Shown: piece by piece, positions 54,253 through 63,652 of the stretch
Numbering within the stretch: position 1 is the first letter of the stretch
Layout of the letters: every line of letters begins with the position of its first letter
NCBI RefSeq assembly: GCF_004216565.1
Contig: NZ_SGWV01000012.1
Span: forward strand, 144,190-208,189
Reading direction: 5' to 3'
Origin: Sphaerotilus mobilis
GTDB lineage: Bacteria; Pseudomonadota; Gammaproteobacteria; Burkholderiales; Burkholderiaceae_C
Length of the DNA stretch: 64,000 nt
Program-made: the position numbers and the translations under genes
The notes under the pieces: generated by a model
Databases searched by the model: none
Seen by the model: the letters and a program-made list of their open reading frames with translations, nothing else
Told to the model about the DNA's origin: nothing

Positions 54253-55077
54253 TCAGCCGTTCTGGGCTCGGGACAGGCGGGCCCAGGCCATCAACCCCCT
54301 CAGACGCCACGTCCGCCGATCCCGCATCCCCAGCCGCAGGCGCATGTCCAGCAGCTGGCGCGCGGTCTTCAGGCGACCGACGCGGATCAGCTGGCGGCAC
54401 AGGTCATGCACGTCCAGGCCGCGGGCCATGTTGTCGGGTAGACGGGCGATCAGGCGGTCAAGCTCGCCGGGCGTCATGACGCGGTCCATGTTGAACAGGC
54501 CGTGGAAACCGAAGGTCGGCCCGGTTGGTGCGACGCGTTCGTGGGCGAAGCGGCTGGCCAGTTCGACGGGCGCGAAGCGGATGGCGTGCTCGCGTTCGAG
54601 GCGCTCGCGGTTCTCGTGGCAAATGCAGAGGTCTTCCGGGTGGCTGATCGCCAGGGTCGGGTCCTGCATGGCCTGCATCAGCTTCTTCGAGCGCAGCGAG
54701 AAGCCACCGTTGCCGACCGAGCGGTGGGTTGGTTCGCCTCGCAGTGGGGCGCCCAGGTAGTCGAACTCCAGGAAGCGGGGGTCCCAGGCGCTGGCGTCGA
54801 GCACGTAGCCGTCCCACTGGACGACCAGTACGTGCGAGGTGCGCACATGGGCATCGAGGCCGCGCAGCATGAAGCGCGAATAGGCAGGCACGCTGTCGAT
54901 GACAAGGTCGATGCGCTCGATGCCTTCTGGCACCGTGCCGGTCCATCCGGCATCGGTGAACAGGATGCTGCGGCCGAAGTCGACCTGGGCGAGGCAACGT
55001 TGCAGGGCCTCGATCGCGAGTTCCGGCAGGCGGGTATCGACGCAGGCGAGGGTGACGTCGGGCAGGTTCAGGCGCAT
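54253..55077 (-). CDS. DUF5672 glycosyltransferase-like protein
   Basis: The protein has 274 aa. LPDVTLACVDTRLPELAIEA opens a GT-A-like fold; VVQWDGYVLDASAWDPRFLE, FDYLGAPL and VGNGGFSLRSKKLM are the DUF5672 motifs, and ICHENRERLE follows. The family is assigned to glycan synthesis from its neighbours. Fourteen bp after the GT4 gene. Confidence 0.82.
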   Translation of the reverse strand: MRLNLPDVTLACVDTRLPELAIEALQRCLAQVDFGRSILFTDAGWTGTVPEGIERIDLVIDSVPAYSRFMLRGLDAHVRTSHVLVVQWDGYVLDASAWDPRFLEFDYLGAPLRGEPTHRSVGNGGFSLRSKKLMQAMQDPTLAISHPEDLCICHENRERLEREHAIRFAPVELASRFAHERVAPTGPTFGFHGLFNMDRVMTPGELDRLIARLPDNMARGLDVHDLCRQLIRVGRLKTARQLLDMRLRLGMRDRRTWRLRGLMAWARLSRAQNG

Positions 55078-55090
55078 GGTGGCGTCGGGC

Positions 55091-56179
55091 TCAGCGCGTC
55101 GGCGCCAGGGTGCGCAGGTAGAGGGCGACGCAGGCTTCGGCACAGGCGGTCCAGCTGAAGCTCTTGGCACGTTGGCGCAAGGCGGTGCGATGTGCGGGAT
55201 GCTCGGCACGGCGCAGACCCGCGTCGACCACCGAGCGCATCGTCGCGGGCGCGAAGTCATCGAAGTAGTCGGCGACGTCGCCACCCACCTCGGGCAGAGA
55301 AGTCAGCCGCGACAGGAAGACCGGTACGCCGAAGTGCATGGCCTCGATCGGCGGCAGGCCAAAGCCTTCGGTGAAGGACGGGAACAGGAAGCCCCGGGCA
55401 TGGGCATAGAGCCAGGCCTTCGCGCCTTCGTCGAGGTCGAGCCGGATCGTCACGTTGTGCAGACCACGTTGTGTGACCTGCTGGCGCACTTCGGCCGTGT
55501 AGGGACTGGTGGCGCCAGCCAGCACGAAGGCCTGGTCGGGCCAGCTGGCGGCAAGGTCCAGCAGCGACTGGATGTTCTTGCTCGGCGCCATGCGGCTGAT
55601 GTGCAGCAAGTATCCTGATGCTGGATCGATGCCGTCGACCGCCTGCTGTGCCACGCCGGTCAGGTCGGTGGCGCCGTTGTGGATGACGACCGGCGCGTGT
55701 GGCAGCGGCCCCAATTCGCGCTGGATGTCGGCGGCGACATGGTGGGTGATGGCGATGACCGCGTCTCGCGACAGCAGTCTCAGGCGAGTGCGGGCGCGGT
55801 AGCGTTCGATCTTGGCGGCCGACTTGGTGTGCAGGAAGTTCAGGTCGTGCACGGTCTCGACATGGCGCTGGGTGCCCAGCGGTGCACGCAGGCGGTTGTG
55901 CTGGTGCAGCGTGTGCCACAGCGCAAAGCGCACCGGCCGGACATGCAGCCAGCGCTGCGTCGTGTGGGTGGCGAGATAGCCGACCTGGTCGCCGAAGACG
56001 CCATGCCAGCGCGCCGGCAGGTGGAAGCTCAGCTGCAGGCCGTGCTGGCCTCGCAGCTCATGGGCGCGAGCGGCCAGGGCGAGTCCAAGTTGGCGCGAGA
56101 ACTCGCCCAGGCCGTCGTGCCAGTGATCGATCCGGCCGAGGCTCAGGCCGATGTGGCGGATCGCCGAGGGCGCGCTCAT
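55091..56179 (-). CDS. Family 4 glycosyltransferase
   Basis: The protein has 362 aa from ATG 56179, overlapping the waaF stop as ATGA. GT-B fold with the donor-site ISRMAPSKNIQSLLDLAASW and the E-x7-E motif in SFTEGFGLPPIEAMHFGVPV. Uses an NDP-sugar to extend the LPS core or O-chain; acceptor not known. Confidence 0.88.
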   Translation of the reverse strand: MSAPSAIRHIGLSLGRIDHWHDGLGEFSRQLGLALAARAHELRGQHGLQLSFHLPARWHGVFGDQVGYLATHTTQRWLHVRPVRFALWHTLHQHNRLRAPLGTQRHVETVHDLNFLHTKSAAKIERYRARTRLRLLSRDAVIAITHHVAADIQRELGPLPHAPVVIHNGATDLTGVAQQAVDGIDPASGYLLHISRMAPSKNIQSLLDLAASWPDQAFVLAGATSPYTAEVRQQVTQRGLHNVTIRLDLDEGAKAWLYAHARGFLFPSFTEGFGLPPIEAMHFGVPVFLSRLTSLPEVGGDVADYFDDFAPATMRSVVDAGLRRAEHPAHRTALRQRAKSFSWTACAEACVALYLRTLAPTR

Positions 56180-57123
56180 CGGGTCAGGCGATCTTCGGCC
56201 AGGGCCATGACCGCGTTGACCGTCGGCCACTCGGGCCAGCACCGCGCGATGGTGACGTCCGGTCCCCACGGCGCCCATTGCTCGGGCTTGGTCGGACCCA
56301 GCACACTGAGCACCGGCGCACCGACAGCTGCGGCCAGGTGGGCCGGTCCGGTGTCATTGCTGACCACCAGAGAGGCGCGCCGAAGCAGGCCGCCGTAAAC
56401 ACCCAGCTTGACGCCGGCCAGCAGCTTCACGCCTGGGTGTTCGCCCGTGATGATCGTGTCTTCGCCCGGACCGGGACAGGCCACCACGTCGCGCCCGGTC
56501 TGCAACAGGGCCTGCGTGAATGCGGCGAAAGCAGGCCAGGTCTTGTCCTGTTTCTCGAACTGGCCACCGGCGAAGGGGCAGATCACGACGAAGCCGGGTC
56601 GAACGCCGGCAGCTTCGAGCCGGGCATCGGCTTCAGCCTGGTCTGCTGGGCGGGTCTTCAGCGCGATCCGCTCGGGTGGCGGCGCGTCGATGCTCAGGAA
56701 GCGGCAAGCCAGCTCCCAGTAGCTGGTCAGTGCATGGCCGCCGTAGGTGATGGGCTCACTGCGCTTGAGCAGGAAACCGCGGGCTTCCTGTGCATAGCCG
56801 ACGGCCTTCAGACCGGCCAGACGCATTTCGAGCGCGCCCGAGAAGGACGTTGGGAAGACAACGGCGTTCTCGCGCCGGTCGAAAGCCTGATCGATCGCCA
56901 CGGCAGACCGGCGCAGCTCACGCAGTTGACGCACCCGCTCGCCCAGCGGTCCGGGGCGCACGTGGACAGGCCATCCCTGCCCTGCCAGAAGGGCAGGTGC
57001 CCAGCCTTTGCCGACCAGCGTCGGTGCGTAACCGTGGGCTTCCAGCAGTTGCAGGGAGGGCACGCCGAGGATCACGTCGCCGACCCAGTTGCGCAAACGG
57101 ATGATCAGGGGGCGGGCGGTCAT
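56176..57123 (-). CDS. waaF: Lipopolysaccharide heptosyltransferase II
   Basis: The protein has 315 aa. GT9 family: IIRLRNWVGDVILGVPSLQL start, CPFAGGQFEKQDKTWPAFAA, and the donor motif VVSNDTGPAHLAAAVGAPVL. Adds the second heptose of the inner core. First gene of a three-gene minus-strand unit. Confidence 0.9.
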   Translation of the reverse strand: MTARPLIIRLRNWVGDVILGVPSLQLLEAHGYAPTLVGKGWAPALLAGQGWPVHVRPGPLGERVRQLRELRRSAVAIDQAFDRRENAVVFPTSFSGALEMRLAGLKAVGYAQEARGFLLKRSEPITYGGHALTSYWELACRFLSIDAPPPERIALKTRPADQAEADARLEAAGVRPGFVVICPFAGGQFEKQDKTWPAFAAFTQALLQTGRDVVACPGPGEDTIITGEHPGVKLLAGVKLGVYGGLLRRASLVVSNDTGPAHLAAAVGAPVLSVLGPTKPEQWAPWGPDVTIARCWPEWPTVNAVMALAEDRLTR

Positions 57124-57445
57124 GGGCGGCGTGCGGGCGCTCGTGGGCGCCTGTTGGGCGTGATCGGCAGACTCGGCAAGACGGCTCTGGAGCCGCCCGT
57201 GAAGGCGGCGGATTATCGCCGTGGCCGGGCGTCGGTCGTCCGCTTCGGCACGCCCTGGCGGGGGCACCCGCCGCGCATGAGCCTTCCCCCGCCAGAGGGG
57301 CCCTCGGGGGAATGCCAGATCCTGCAGGCTTTCCTAAGGTACCCCCTGTGGCGGCCCTCCCGCCACAGGCGCCGCAGCCGTCTGCGGACGTCGCCGCCCC
57401 GACCCCAAGGGCTCGGGTGCGGCGGCAACTCGAAGGGGTAAACCT
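57124..57445. other. Intergenic stretch with GC-rich hairpins
   Basis: No gene is seen. A 10-bp perfect stem lies at 57345-57354 and 57360-57369 (CCTGTGGCGG and its inverse, loop CCCTC), and a second pairing CCCC...GGGG lies around 57289-57310. They sit between the divergent waaF and ComEA-like genes. Confidence 0.55.
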
Positions 57446-57781
57446 ATGTCCAGCTTGTTCAAGTTCCTGATCGCCGCGCTGCTTTCCTTGGGCGCCAGCC
57501 TGTGCATGGCCGCCGTTGATCTCAACAAGGGCACGCAGTCCGAACTGGAGTCCGTCAAGGGCATCGGTCCGGCCATGTCGGGCCGCATCCTTGATGAACG
57601 CAAGAAGGGCACGTTCAAGGACTGGGACGACTTCATGGCCCGGGTCAAGGGCGTGAAGACGGCCAGCGCGACGCGCTTCTCGGCGGCAGGCCTGACGGTC
57701 AATGGCGCGGCGTTTGGTGGCACGCCGGCCAAGGAGAAGGCCGATCCGGCCGCAAAGGTCGACAAGACCGCCAAGAAGTGA
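57446..57781 (+). CDS. ComEA-like helix-hairpin-helix protein
   Basis: The protein has 111 aa. Signal peptide MSSLFKFLIAALLSLGASLC MAA, then the HhH domain VDLNKGTQSELESVKGIGPA, AMSGRILDERKKGTFKDWDD and a Lys/Ala tail. Binds DNA nonspecifically, probably in the periplasm for uptake; a competence role is inferred from family resemblance. Confidence 0.85.
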   Translation: MSSLFKFLIAALLSLGASLCMAAVDLNKGTQSELESVKGIGPAMSGRILDERKKGTFKDWDDFMARVKGVKTASATRFSAAGLTVNGAAFGGTPAKEKADPAAKVDKTAKK

Positions 57782-57937
57782 TCGCGCCGAGGGGGGCAGG
57801 CTGTGTGCGCAGCCGGGTCACGTTGCGGGCCGGTCGTGCCCCCGGGCCGCGAACGGGTCTGCTCGTGCCGCGCCGGGGTGGGGTGGCCAACTGGAGCGCC
57901 GTGGCCGGGCTCGATGTCGTTGCAGTGATGGCCGCGC

Positions 57938-59308
57938 TCAGCCCGGTCGACGATCCGCAGCGGCCTCGGCTGACGCCGGAGCTGATCCGAGGCCGCTGGC
58001 CCTGGCGGCATCCCCACCCTTGGGGCGAGGCGAGTGCCAGCCGAAGAAGGCGATGACTTCCGTGCGGCGGGCTTCGGTGTCGGCCCGCCCCAGCGCCATC
58101 AGCGCCCGGGTGTAGGCCGACTCGAACAGCAGGTAGCTCGACAAGGCGCCGCCATGGGCCGGAACGCCGTGGGCAGCCGACAGGGCGGCCACGCTGGCGG
58201 CCGGCTGGCCGGTCGCCACCAGGCGCCGCGCATGGCGGCCGTTCACGCCGACGCCGCGCAGCAGCGTACGCACCGCCGTCGGAAGGGCATCGACGTGCTG
58301 GGCGGCCAGGTCATCGAGGCGCTGGCTGGGCGAGATCACCAGCGCCTCGATGGGGCGCAGCGGTGTGCGGGCCCGGGCTTCGGGCGGCAGCAGGGCCAGC
58401 GTGCTGTTGATGCGCTGGAGTCGTTCGACATCCACCGCCAGCGCATCCAGGAAGATGTTCGACAGGGCATGGCCGGCGATCTGGGCGACGCTGGGGTAGT
58501 CGTCGCTGCCCCGACGTTGGCCGGGCGGCTCGGTCATGCGGCCGGCACCGACGATCAGCACACGTTCGGCGCCCAGGTGCACGGCCGGCGAGATCGGTGC
58601 GGCCTGGCGCATCGAGCCGTCGCCGAACCACTCGCTGTCGCCGCCGATCGGCAACTGGATGGCGGGGAAGACAAACGGTATCGCTGATGAGGCCAGCAGG
58701 TGCTGGGTGTTCAGCGTGGTCCGCACGGCGATGCGCTGCGAGCGGGTCCACGGCGACAGGTCCTGGTCGGCGTCGGCTTCGTAGAAGGTGACGTGCTGGC
58801 CGGTGCTGTAGCTCGATGCGGTGACGGCCAGCGCCCGAAGGTGACCTTGCGCCATCAGCATCGGCAGACGTTCGAAGGGCACCAGGCGGTGCAGCAGCGA
58901 TTGCAGCGGGCTGTTGTCGAGCAGCGATTTCGGGCTCATGCGCCGCCAGCGGGTGAGCGCCCAGCCGAAGGACATCATCGTGAGCCAGGGCGCGCCAGCA
59001 CGGATCATCGACAGCGAGTCGGCCCGGTAGACCTGCCCGGCATGCACGTTGCGCCACAGGTCGGCGATCTCGCCGACGGCGTCGGCGAAGTCGTCGCTGC
59101 GACAGGCGAGCGCTGCCGCGTTGATGGCACCGGCCGATGTGCCGGTGATGACCTGGAAGGGGTTGCGCGGCGGCGCCTGGCAGTCGCGGGCGATGCGCAT
59201 CACCGCCTCGAGCACGCCGACCTGATAGGCGGCGCGGGCACCGCCGCCGGTCAGCAGCAGGCCGGTCACCGGGGGGACGGGGGCGGGCAGCTCGACGGCG
59301 GCGTTCAT
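57938..59308 (-). CDS. Patatin-like phospholipase
   Basis: The protein has 456 aa. Glycine loop LLTGGGARAAYQVGV, nucleophile elbow ITGTSAGAINAAAL and the catalytic Asp in WFGDGSMRQAAPI form the Ser-Asp dyad. C-terminal domain about 200 aa typical of the bacterial patatin/DUF3336-like group. Likely acts on membrane lipids. No signal peptide. Confidence 0.9.
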   Translation of the reverse strand: MNAAVELPAPVPPVTGLLLTGGGARAAYQVGVLEAVMRIARDCQAPPRNPFQVITGTSAGAINAAALACRSDDFADAVGEIADLWRNVHAGQVYRADSLSMIRAGAPWLTMMSFGWALTRWRRMSPKSLLDNSPLQSLLHRLVPFERLPMLMAQGHLRALAVTASSYSTGQHVTFYEADADQDLSPWTRSQRIAVRTTLNTQHLLASSAIPFVFPAIQLPIGGDSEWFGDGSMRQAAPISPAVHLGAERVLIVGAGRMTEPPGQRRGSDDYPSVAQIAGHALSNIFLDALAVDVERLQRINSTLALLPPEARARTPLRPIEALVISPSQRLDDLAAQHVDALPTAVRTLLRGVGVNGRHARRLVATGQPAASVAALSAAHGVPAHGGALSSYLLFESAYTRALMALGRADTEARRTEVIAFFGWHSPRPKGGDAARASGLGSAPASAEAAADRRPG

Positions 59309-59343
59309 GCCGCCAGTCTAGTCACCGCCCGGGGCCAGGCAAG

Positions 59344-59874
59344 TCAGTCGTGCCCGCGACCGTGACCGTTGCCGCGCCGGTCGTCATCGCGACGGTTGTC
59401 GCGGCGATCGTCCCAGCGCTCGTCGCGTCGTTCATCGCGCCGGTCATCGCGGCGATCGTCGCGCCGACCGTCCCGGTAGCTGACGCGGTCGTCTCGGTAG
59501 CGTCCCTGTCCGCGATGCACGTGGTCCTGATACCAGCGCTCGCGCACGAAGTAGACCGGCACGCCGCAGGCGTTGTAGCGGCTGCAATGGCGCCGCCAGT
59601 CGCGTCGATGGCCCGGTGGCACCCAGAGGTAGACGGGCTCGGGCTCGGCCACGATCACCCGGGGCGCCTCGATGACGACCGGGCGCTGCACCACCACCTG
59701 CGGCGGGGGGTAGCGGCCGATGTCGACCCGGCCGTAGACGCCGGGCTGGCTGATCTCGACCGACACGCCGACATCGATGTTTGCCGCCTGGCTTGCACCC
59801 GCCACACCGGCCAGGGTCAGGGCCATCACCACGGTCCGGGCCAGGCCTCGGGCACTCAGTTTCCAACGTTGCAT
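59344..59874 (-). CDS. Exported protein with Asp/Arg-rich tail
   Basis: The protein has 176 aa. Signal peptide (VVMALTLAGVAGASQAA), a Tyr/Pro/Val-rich body (YGRVDIGRYPPPQVVVQRPV; CSRYNACGVPVYFVRERWY) and a long C-terminal tail of alternating Arg and Asp. The body resembles small exported proteins common in Burkholderiales; function unknown. Confidence 0.75.
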   Translation of the reverse strand: MQRWKLSARGLARTVVMALTLAGVAGASQAANIDVGVSVEISQPGVYGRVDIGRYPPPQVVVQRPVVIEAPRVIVAEPEPVYLWVPPGHRRDWRRHCSRYNACGVPVYFVRERWYQDHVHRGQGRYRDDRVSYRDGRRDDRRDDRRDERRDERWDDRRDNRRDDDRRGNGHGRGHD

Positions 59875-60045
59875 CTGTCTCTCCAGAGGCCACCAGCGGG
59901 CCTCGACACCACAACGTGGCAGTTTCCGGGGGCGATGACCTCAGAGCGTTTCAGCCTGTATCCCGTGGGGTGTCCGGATGCGAGTCTGGTCGATTCGGGG
60001 CGATCGATCCCGCGTGGGCCCCCTTGAACCAGGGGGGGGGTGAGG

Positions 60046-63000
60046 TCAGGCGGGCGCCTCGTCGCCGTAGACCAATCGGGCCTGCCCGTGGCTGGCGCTG
60101 GCGCAGGCCTTCAAGGCCTCGTCGCTGGGGAAGAAGCGGGCGTCGTCGCCAAGGTCGATCTCGGCGCAGGCGCTGTCACGTTCGATCACCAGGCGGATCG
60201 GCAGGCCCTGCACCAGCTCGCCGTGTTCGGTCTCGATGCGGCGCGCCGGGTGATCGCGCAGCCATTGTTCGACCGGCGGGACGCTGCCATTGACCGGCAC
60301 GCGCAGGTAGCGGCCATGGCGGCAGCGGGCCGTGGGCAGGTCCCAGATCTGCTGGGCGTTGAAGCGCACGCCGCCGGTGAAGCGGTCGTTCTGGACCCGG
60401 CCCTGGATCAGCAGCAGCTCGTCGTCCTTGACGCGGTCCAGGTTGGCGTTGAGCAGTTCCTCGGCCACGACCGTCTCGACCGCGCCGCTGCCGTCCTCAA
60501 GCTGGAAGATCGCCGCCTTGCCGCGCTGGCCGTTGACCACCCGCAGACCGCTGACGATGCCGGCGAGCATCTGCGGCTCGCGGCTCTCGGGCACATCGGC
60601 GATCGGGCGGCGCACGAACTGGCGCACCTCGGCCTCGACCTGGTCGAACAGGTGGCCTGACAGGAAGTAGCCGATCGCGACCTTCTCGTGGCCCAGCCGG
60701 GTGCGCACGTCCCAGGTCTCGGCGGCGACGTAGTCGGGCTCCTGGGTGGAACTGCCGTGGCTGTCGCCGTCGTCGCCGAACATGTCGAACAGGCCGCCTT
60801 GGTTGGCGTGTGCGACCTGGTTGTCGGCGTAGTCGAAGGCCAGGCCGATGCTGCCCAGCAGCTCGGCGCGACCGTCCAGGCCCTTGGGATGCAGGCGGTC
60901 GAAGGCGCCGGCCTTGACCAGCGCCTCGACCACGCGCTTGTTGATGCTCTTGCGGTCGACGCGGGCGGCGAAGTCGAAGATCGAGCGGAACGGCCCGCCT
61001 TCGTCGCGCGCCCGGATGATGGCCTCGATGGCACCCTGGCCGGTGCCCTTGACGGCGCCCAGGCCGTAGCGGATGCGCTGCTTGCCTTCGGCGCCAGGGG
61101 CCGGCTCGAAGCGGTAGACGCCCAGGTTGACGTCGGGCGGGTCGAAGGTGACGCCGAACTTGGCGGCGTCGTCGCGCAGGACCCGCAGCTTGTCGGTGTC
61201 GTCCAGCTCGATGGTCATGTTGGCCGCGAAGAACTCGGCCGTGTGGTGCACCTTGATCCAGGCCGTGTGATAGGCCAGCAGCGAGTAGGCGGCGGCGTGC
61301 GACTTGTTGAAGCCGTAGCCGGCGAACTTCTCCATCAGGTCGAAGACCTCGTCGGCCTTGGTCTCGCTGATGTCGTTCTTGGCGGCGCCCTCGCGGAAGA
61401 TCTTGCGGTGGGCGGCCATCTCCTCGGCCTTCTTCTTGCCCATCGCCCGGCGCAGCATGTCGGCGCCGCCGAGGCTGTAGCCGCCCAGCACCTGGGCGGT
61501 CTGCATCACCTGCTCCTGATAGACCATGATCCCGTAGGTCTCGGACAGCACCCACTCGACCAGCGGGTGTGGGTACTCGACCGGCTCGCGGCCGTGCTTG
61601 CGGGCCACGAAGCTGGGGATCAGGTCCATCGGACCGGGGCGGTAGAGCGCGTTGAGCGCGATCAGGTCTTCCAGCCGGCTCGGCTTGGCGTCGCGCAGCA
61701 TGCGCTGCATGCCGCCGGATTCGAACTGGAACACCGCCTCGGTCAGACCGTCGGAGAAGAGCTTGTAGACCCGCGCGTCATCGAGCGGGATGGTCTCGAA
61801 GGCGAAGTCCTTGCGGTTCGGGTGGCGCGCGACGATGAAGTCCTTGGCCAGCTCCAGGATGGTCAGCGTGGCCAGGCCCAGGAAGTCGAACTTGACCAGG
61901 CCGATCGCCTCGACGTCGTCCTTGTCGTACTGGCTGACCGCCGAGTCGCTGCCTGGCTGCTGGTAGAGTGGACAGAAGTCGGTGATCTTGCCCGGCGCGA
62001 TCAGCACGCCACCGGCATGCATGCCGATGTTGCGCACCATGCCTTCGACCCGCGTGGCAAGGGTCAGCAGTTCCTTGACCTCTTCCTCCGCCTCCTCGCG
62101 CTGGTTCAGCTCGGGGGCTTCCTGACGGGCGTAGATGACCTTGTCGTCGGGCTTCTCCGGCACATGGGCCAGCGTCACCGTCTTGCCCGGCGGGGCCGGG
62201 ATCAGCTTGGCGATCGAGTCGACCTGGCCGTAGCCCATGCCCAGCACACGGCCGATGTCGCGCAGCGCGGCCTTGGCGGCCATGGTGCCGAAGGTGGCGA
62301 TCTGGCTGACCGCCTGGCGGCCGTAGCGGTCCTTGACGTAGTCGATGACCCGGTCGCGGTTGCCTTGGCAGAAGTCGATGTCGAAGTCGGGCATCGACAC
62401 CCGCTCGGGGTTCAGGAAGCGCTCGAACAGCAGGTTGTAGTGCAGGGGGTCCAGGTCGGTGATCGACAGCGCGTAGGCGACCAGCGAGCCTGCACCCGAG
62501 CCCCGGCCCGGTCCGACCGGGCAGCCGTTGGCCTTGGCCCAGCGGATGAAGTCCGAGACGATCAGGAAATAGCCCGGGAAGCCCATCTTCAGGATGGTCG
62601 TCAGCTCGAACTCCAGCCGCTCGACGTAGCGCGGCCGTTCGGCATCGCGCCGGGCGACGTCCGGGAACAACAGCTGGAGGCGTTCTTCCAGGCCCTCGAA
62701 GGAGAGCTGGCGGAAGTAGTCGGCCATCGGCATCGACGTGCCGTCGGCCAGCGTCGGCGTCGGGAAGTCGGGCAGCTGCGGCTTGCCCAGCACCAGCGTC
62801 AGGCTGCAGCGGCGGGCGATCTCCAGGGTGTTGGCAAGGGCGCTCGGGATGTCTACAAACAGGGCGCTCATGTCGGCCGCTGGCTTGAACCACTGCTCGC
62901 GGCCAAAGCGCTTGACCCGCTTGGCGTTGCCCAGCGTCTCGCCCTCGGCGACGCAGACCCGCGCCTCGTGGGCGTCGAAGTCGTCGGGTTCGAGGTACTG

Positions 63001-63612
63001 GATCGGGTGGGTCGCCACCACCGGCAGACCCAGCTTGGCGGCCAGCGGCACGCTGGCGCGCACGACGGTCTCATGGCCGGGCAGACCGGCGCGCTGCAGT
63101 TCCAGGTAGAAGCGCTGCGGGAACAGCCCGGCCAGGCGCTCGGCCAGCTCGGCGGCGCGCACCAGGTCGCCCTGCGTCAGGGCCAGGCCGATGGCGCCGA
63201 GCGGACCGCCCGACAGCGCGATCAGGCCGTCGCCCAGTTCGGCCAGCCATTCCCACTTGACCCAGGCCTGGGTGCGCTGGACGTTGGTGACCCAGGCGCG
63301 CGACAGGATCTCGCACAGGTTCAGATAGCCCTGCCGGTTCTGGCACAGCAGCAGCAGGCGGCTGGCGGGGCGTTGTTCACCGGCGGCGGCGGGGCCGTCC
63401 GGCTCCAGCCAGATGTCGGCGCCGATGATCGGCTTGACGCCCTTCTTGCGGGCCGCGTTGTAGAACTTGATCGCGCCGAACAGGTTGGCCAGGTCGGTGA
63501 TCGCCAGCGCCGGCTGGCCGTCCCGGGCCGCCGCCGCGACCCCGTCGTCGACCCGCAAGGTGCCGTCGACGACGGAGTATTCGGTGTGGGTGCGCAGGTG
63601 GACGAAGCTCAT
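60046..63612 (-). CDS. dnaE: DNA polymerase III alpha subunit
   Basis: The protein has 1188 aa from ATG 63612. PHP domain (FVHLRTHTEYSVVDGTLRVD), polymerase core with PVGPGRGSGAGSLVAYALSI and catalytic aspartates in MPDFDIDFCQGNRDRVIDYV, then fingers (HAAAYSLLAYHTAWIKVHH), HhH and OB-fold (SGLRVVNGQRGKAAIFQLED). It is the replicative polymerase subunit. Divergent from the trhO start 40 bp away. Confidence 0.97.
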   Translation of the reverse strand: MSFVHLRTHTEYSVVDGTLRVDDGVAAAARDGQPALAITDLANLFGAIKFYNAARKKGVKPIIGADIWLEPDGPAAAGEQRPASRLLLLCQNRQGYLNLCEILSRAWVTNVQRTQAWVKWEWLAELGDGLIALSGGPLGAIGLALTQGDLVRAAELAERLAGLFPQRFYLELQRAGLPGHETVVRASVPLAAKLGLPVVATHPIQYLEPDDFDAHEARVCVAEGETLGNAKRVKRFGREQWFKPAADMSALFVDIPSALANTLEIARRCSLTLVLGKPQLPDFPTPTLADGTSMPMADYFRQLSFEGLEERLQLLFPDVARRDAERPRYVERLEFELTTILKMGFPGYFLIVSDFIRWAKANGCPVGPGRGSGAGSLVAYALSITDLDPLHYNLLFERFLNPERVSMPDFDIDFCQGNRDRVIDYVKDRYGRQAVSQIATFGTMAAKAALRDIGRVLGMGYGQVDSIAKLIPAPPGKTVTLAHVPEKPDDKVIYARQEAPELNQREEAEEEVKELLTLATRVEGMVRNIGMHAGGVLIAPGKITDFCPLYQQPGSDSAVSQYDKDDVEAIGLVKFDFLGLATLTILELAKDFIVARHPNRKDFAFETIPLDDARVYKLFSDGLTEAVFQFESGGMQRMLRDAKPSRLEDLIALNALYRPGPMDLIPSFVARKHGREPVEYPHPLVEWVLSETYGIMVYQEQVMQTAQVLGGYSLGGADMLRRAMGKKKAEEMAAHRKIFREGAAKNDISETKADEVFDLMEKFAGYGFNKSHAAAYSLLAYHTAWIKVHHTAEFFAANMTIELDDTDKLRVLRDDAAKFGVTFDPPDVNLGVYRFEPAPGAEGKQRIRYGLGAVKGTGQGAIEAIIRARDEGGPFRSIFDFAARVDRKSINKRVVEALVKAGAFDRLHPKGLDGRAELLGSIGLAFDYADNQVAHANQGGLFDMFGDDGDSHGSSTQEPDYVAAETWDVRTRLGHEKVAIGYFLSGHLFDQVEAEVRQFVRRPIADVPESREPQMLAGIVSGLRVVNGQRGKAAIFQLEDGSGAVETVVAEELLNANLDRVKDDELLLIQGRVQNDRFTGGVRFNAQQIWDLPTARCRHGRYLRVPVNGSVPPVEQWLRDHPARRIETEHGELVQGLPIRLVIERDSACAEIDLGDDARFFPSDEALKACASASHGQARLVYGDEAPA

Positions 63613-63652
63613 CGGCGGGATTGTAGGGAGGGCCCTTTTTACAATCCGGCCG

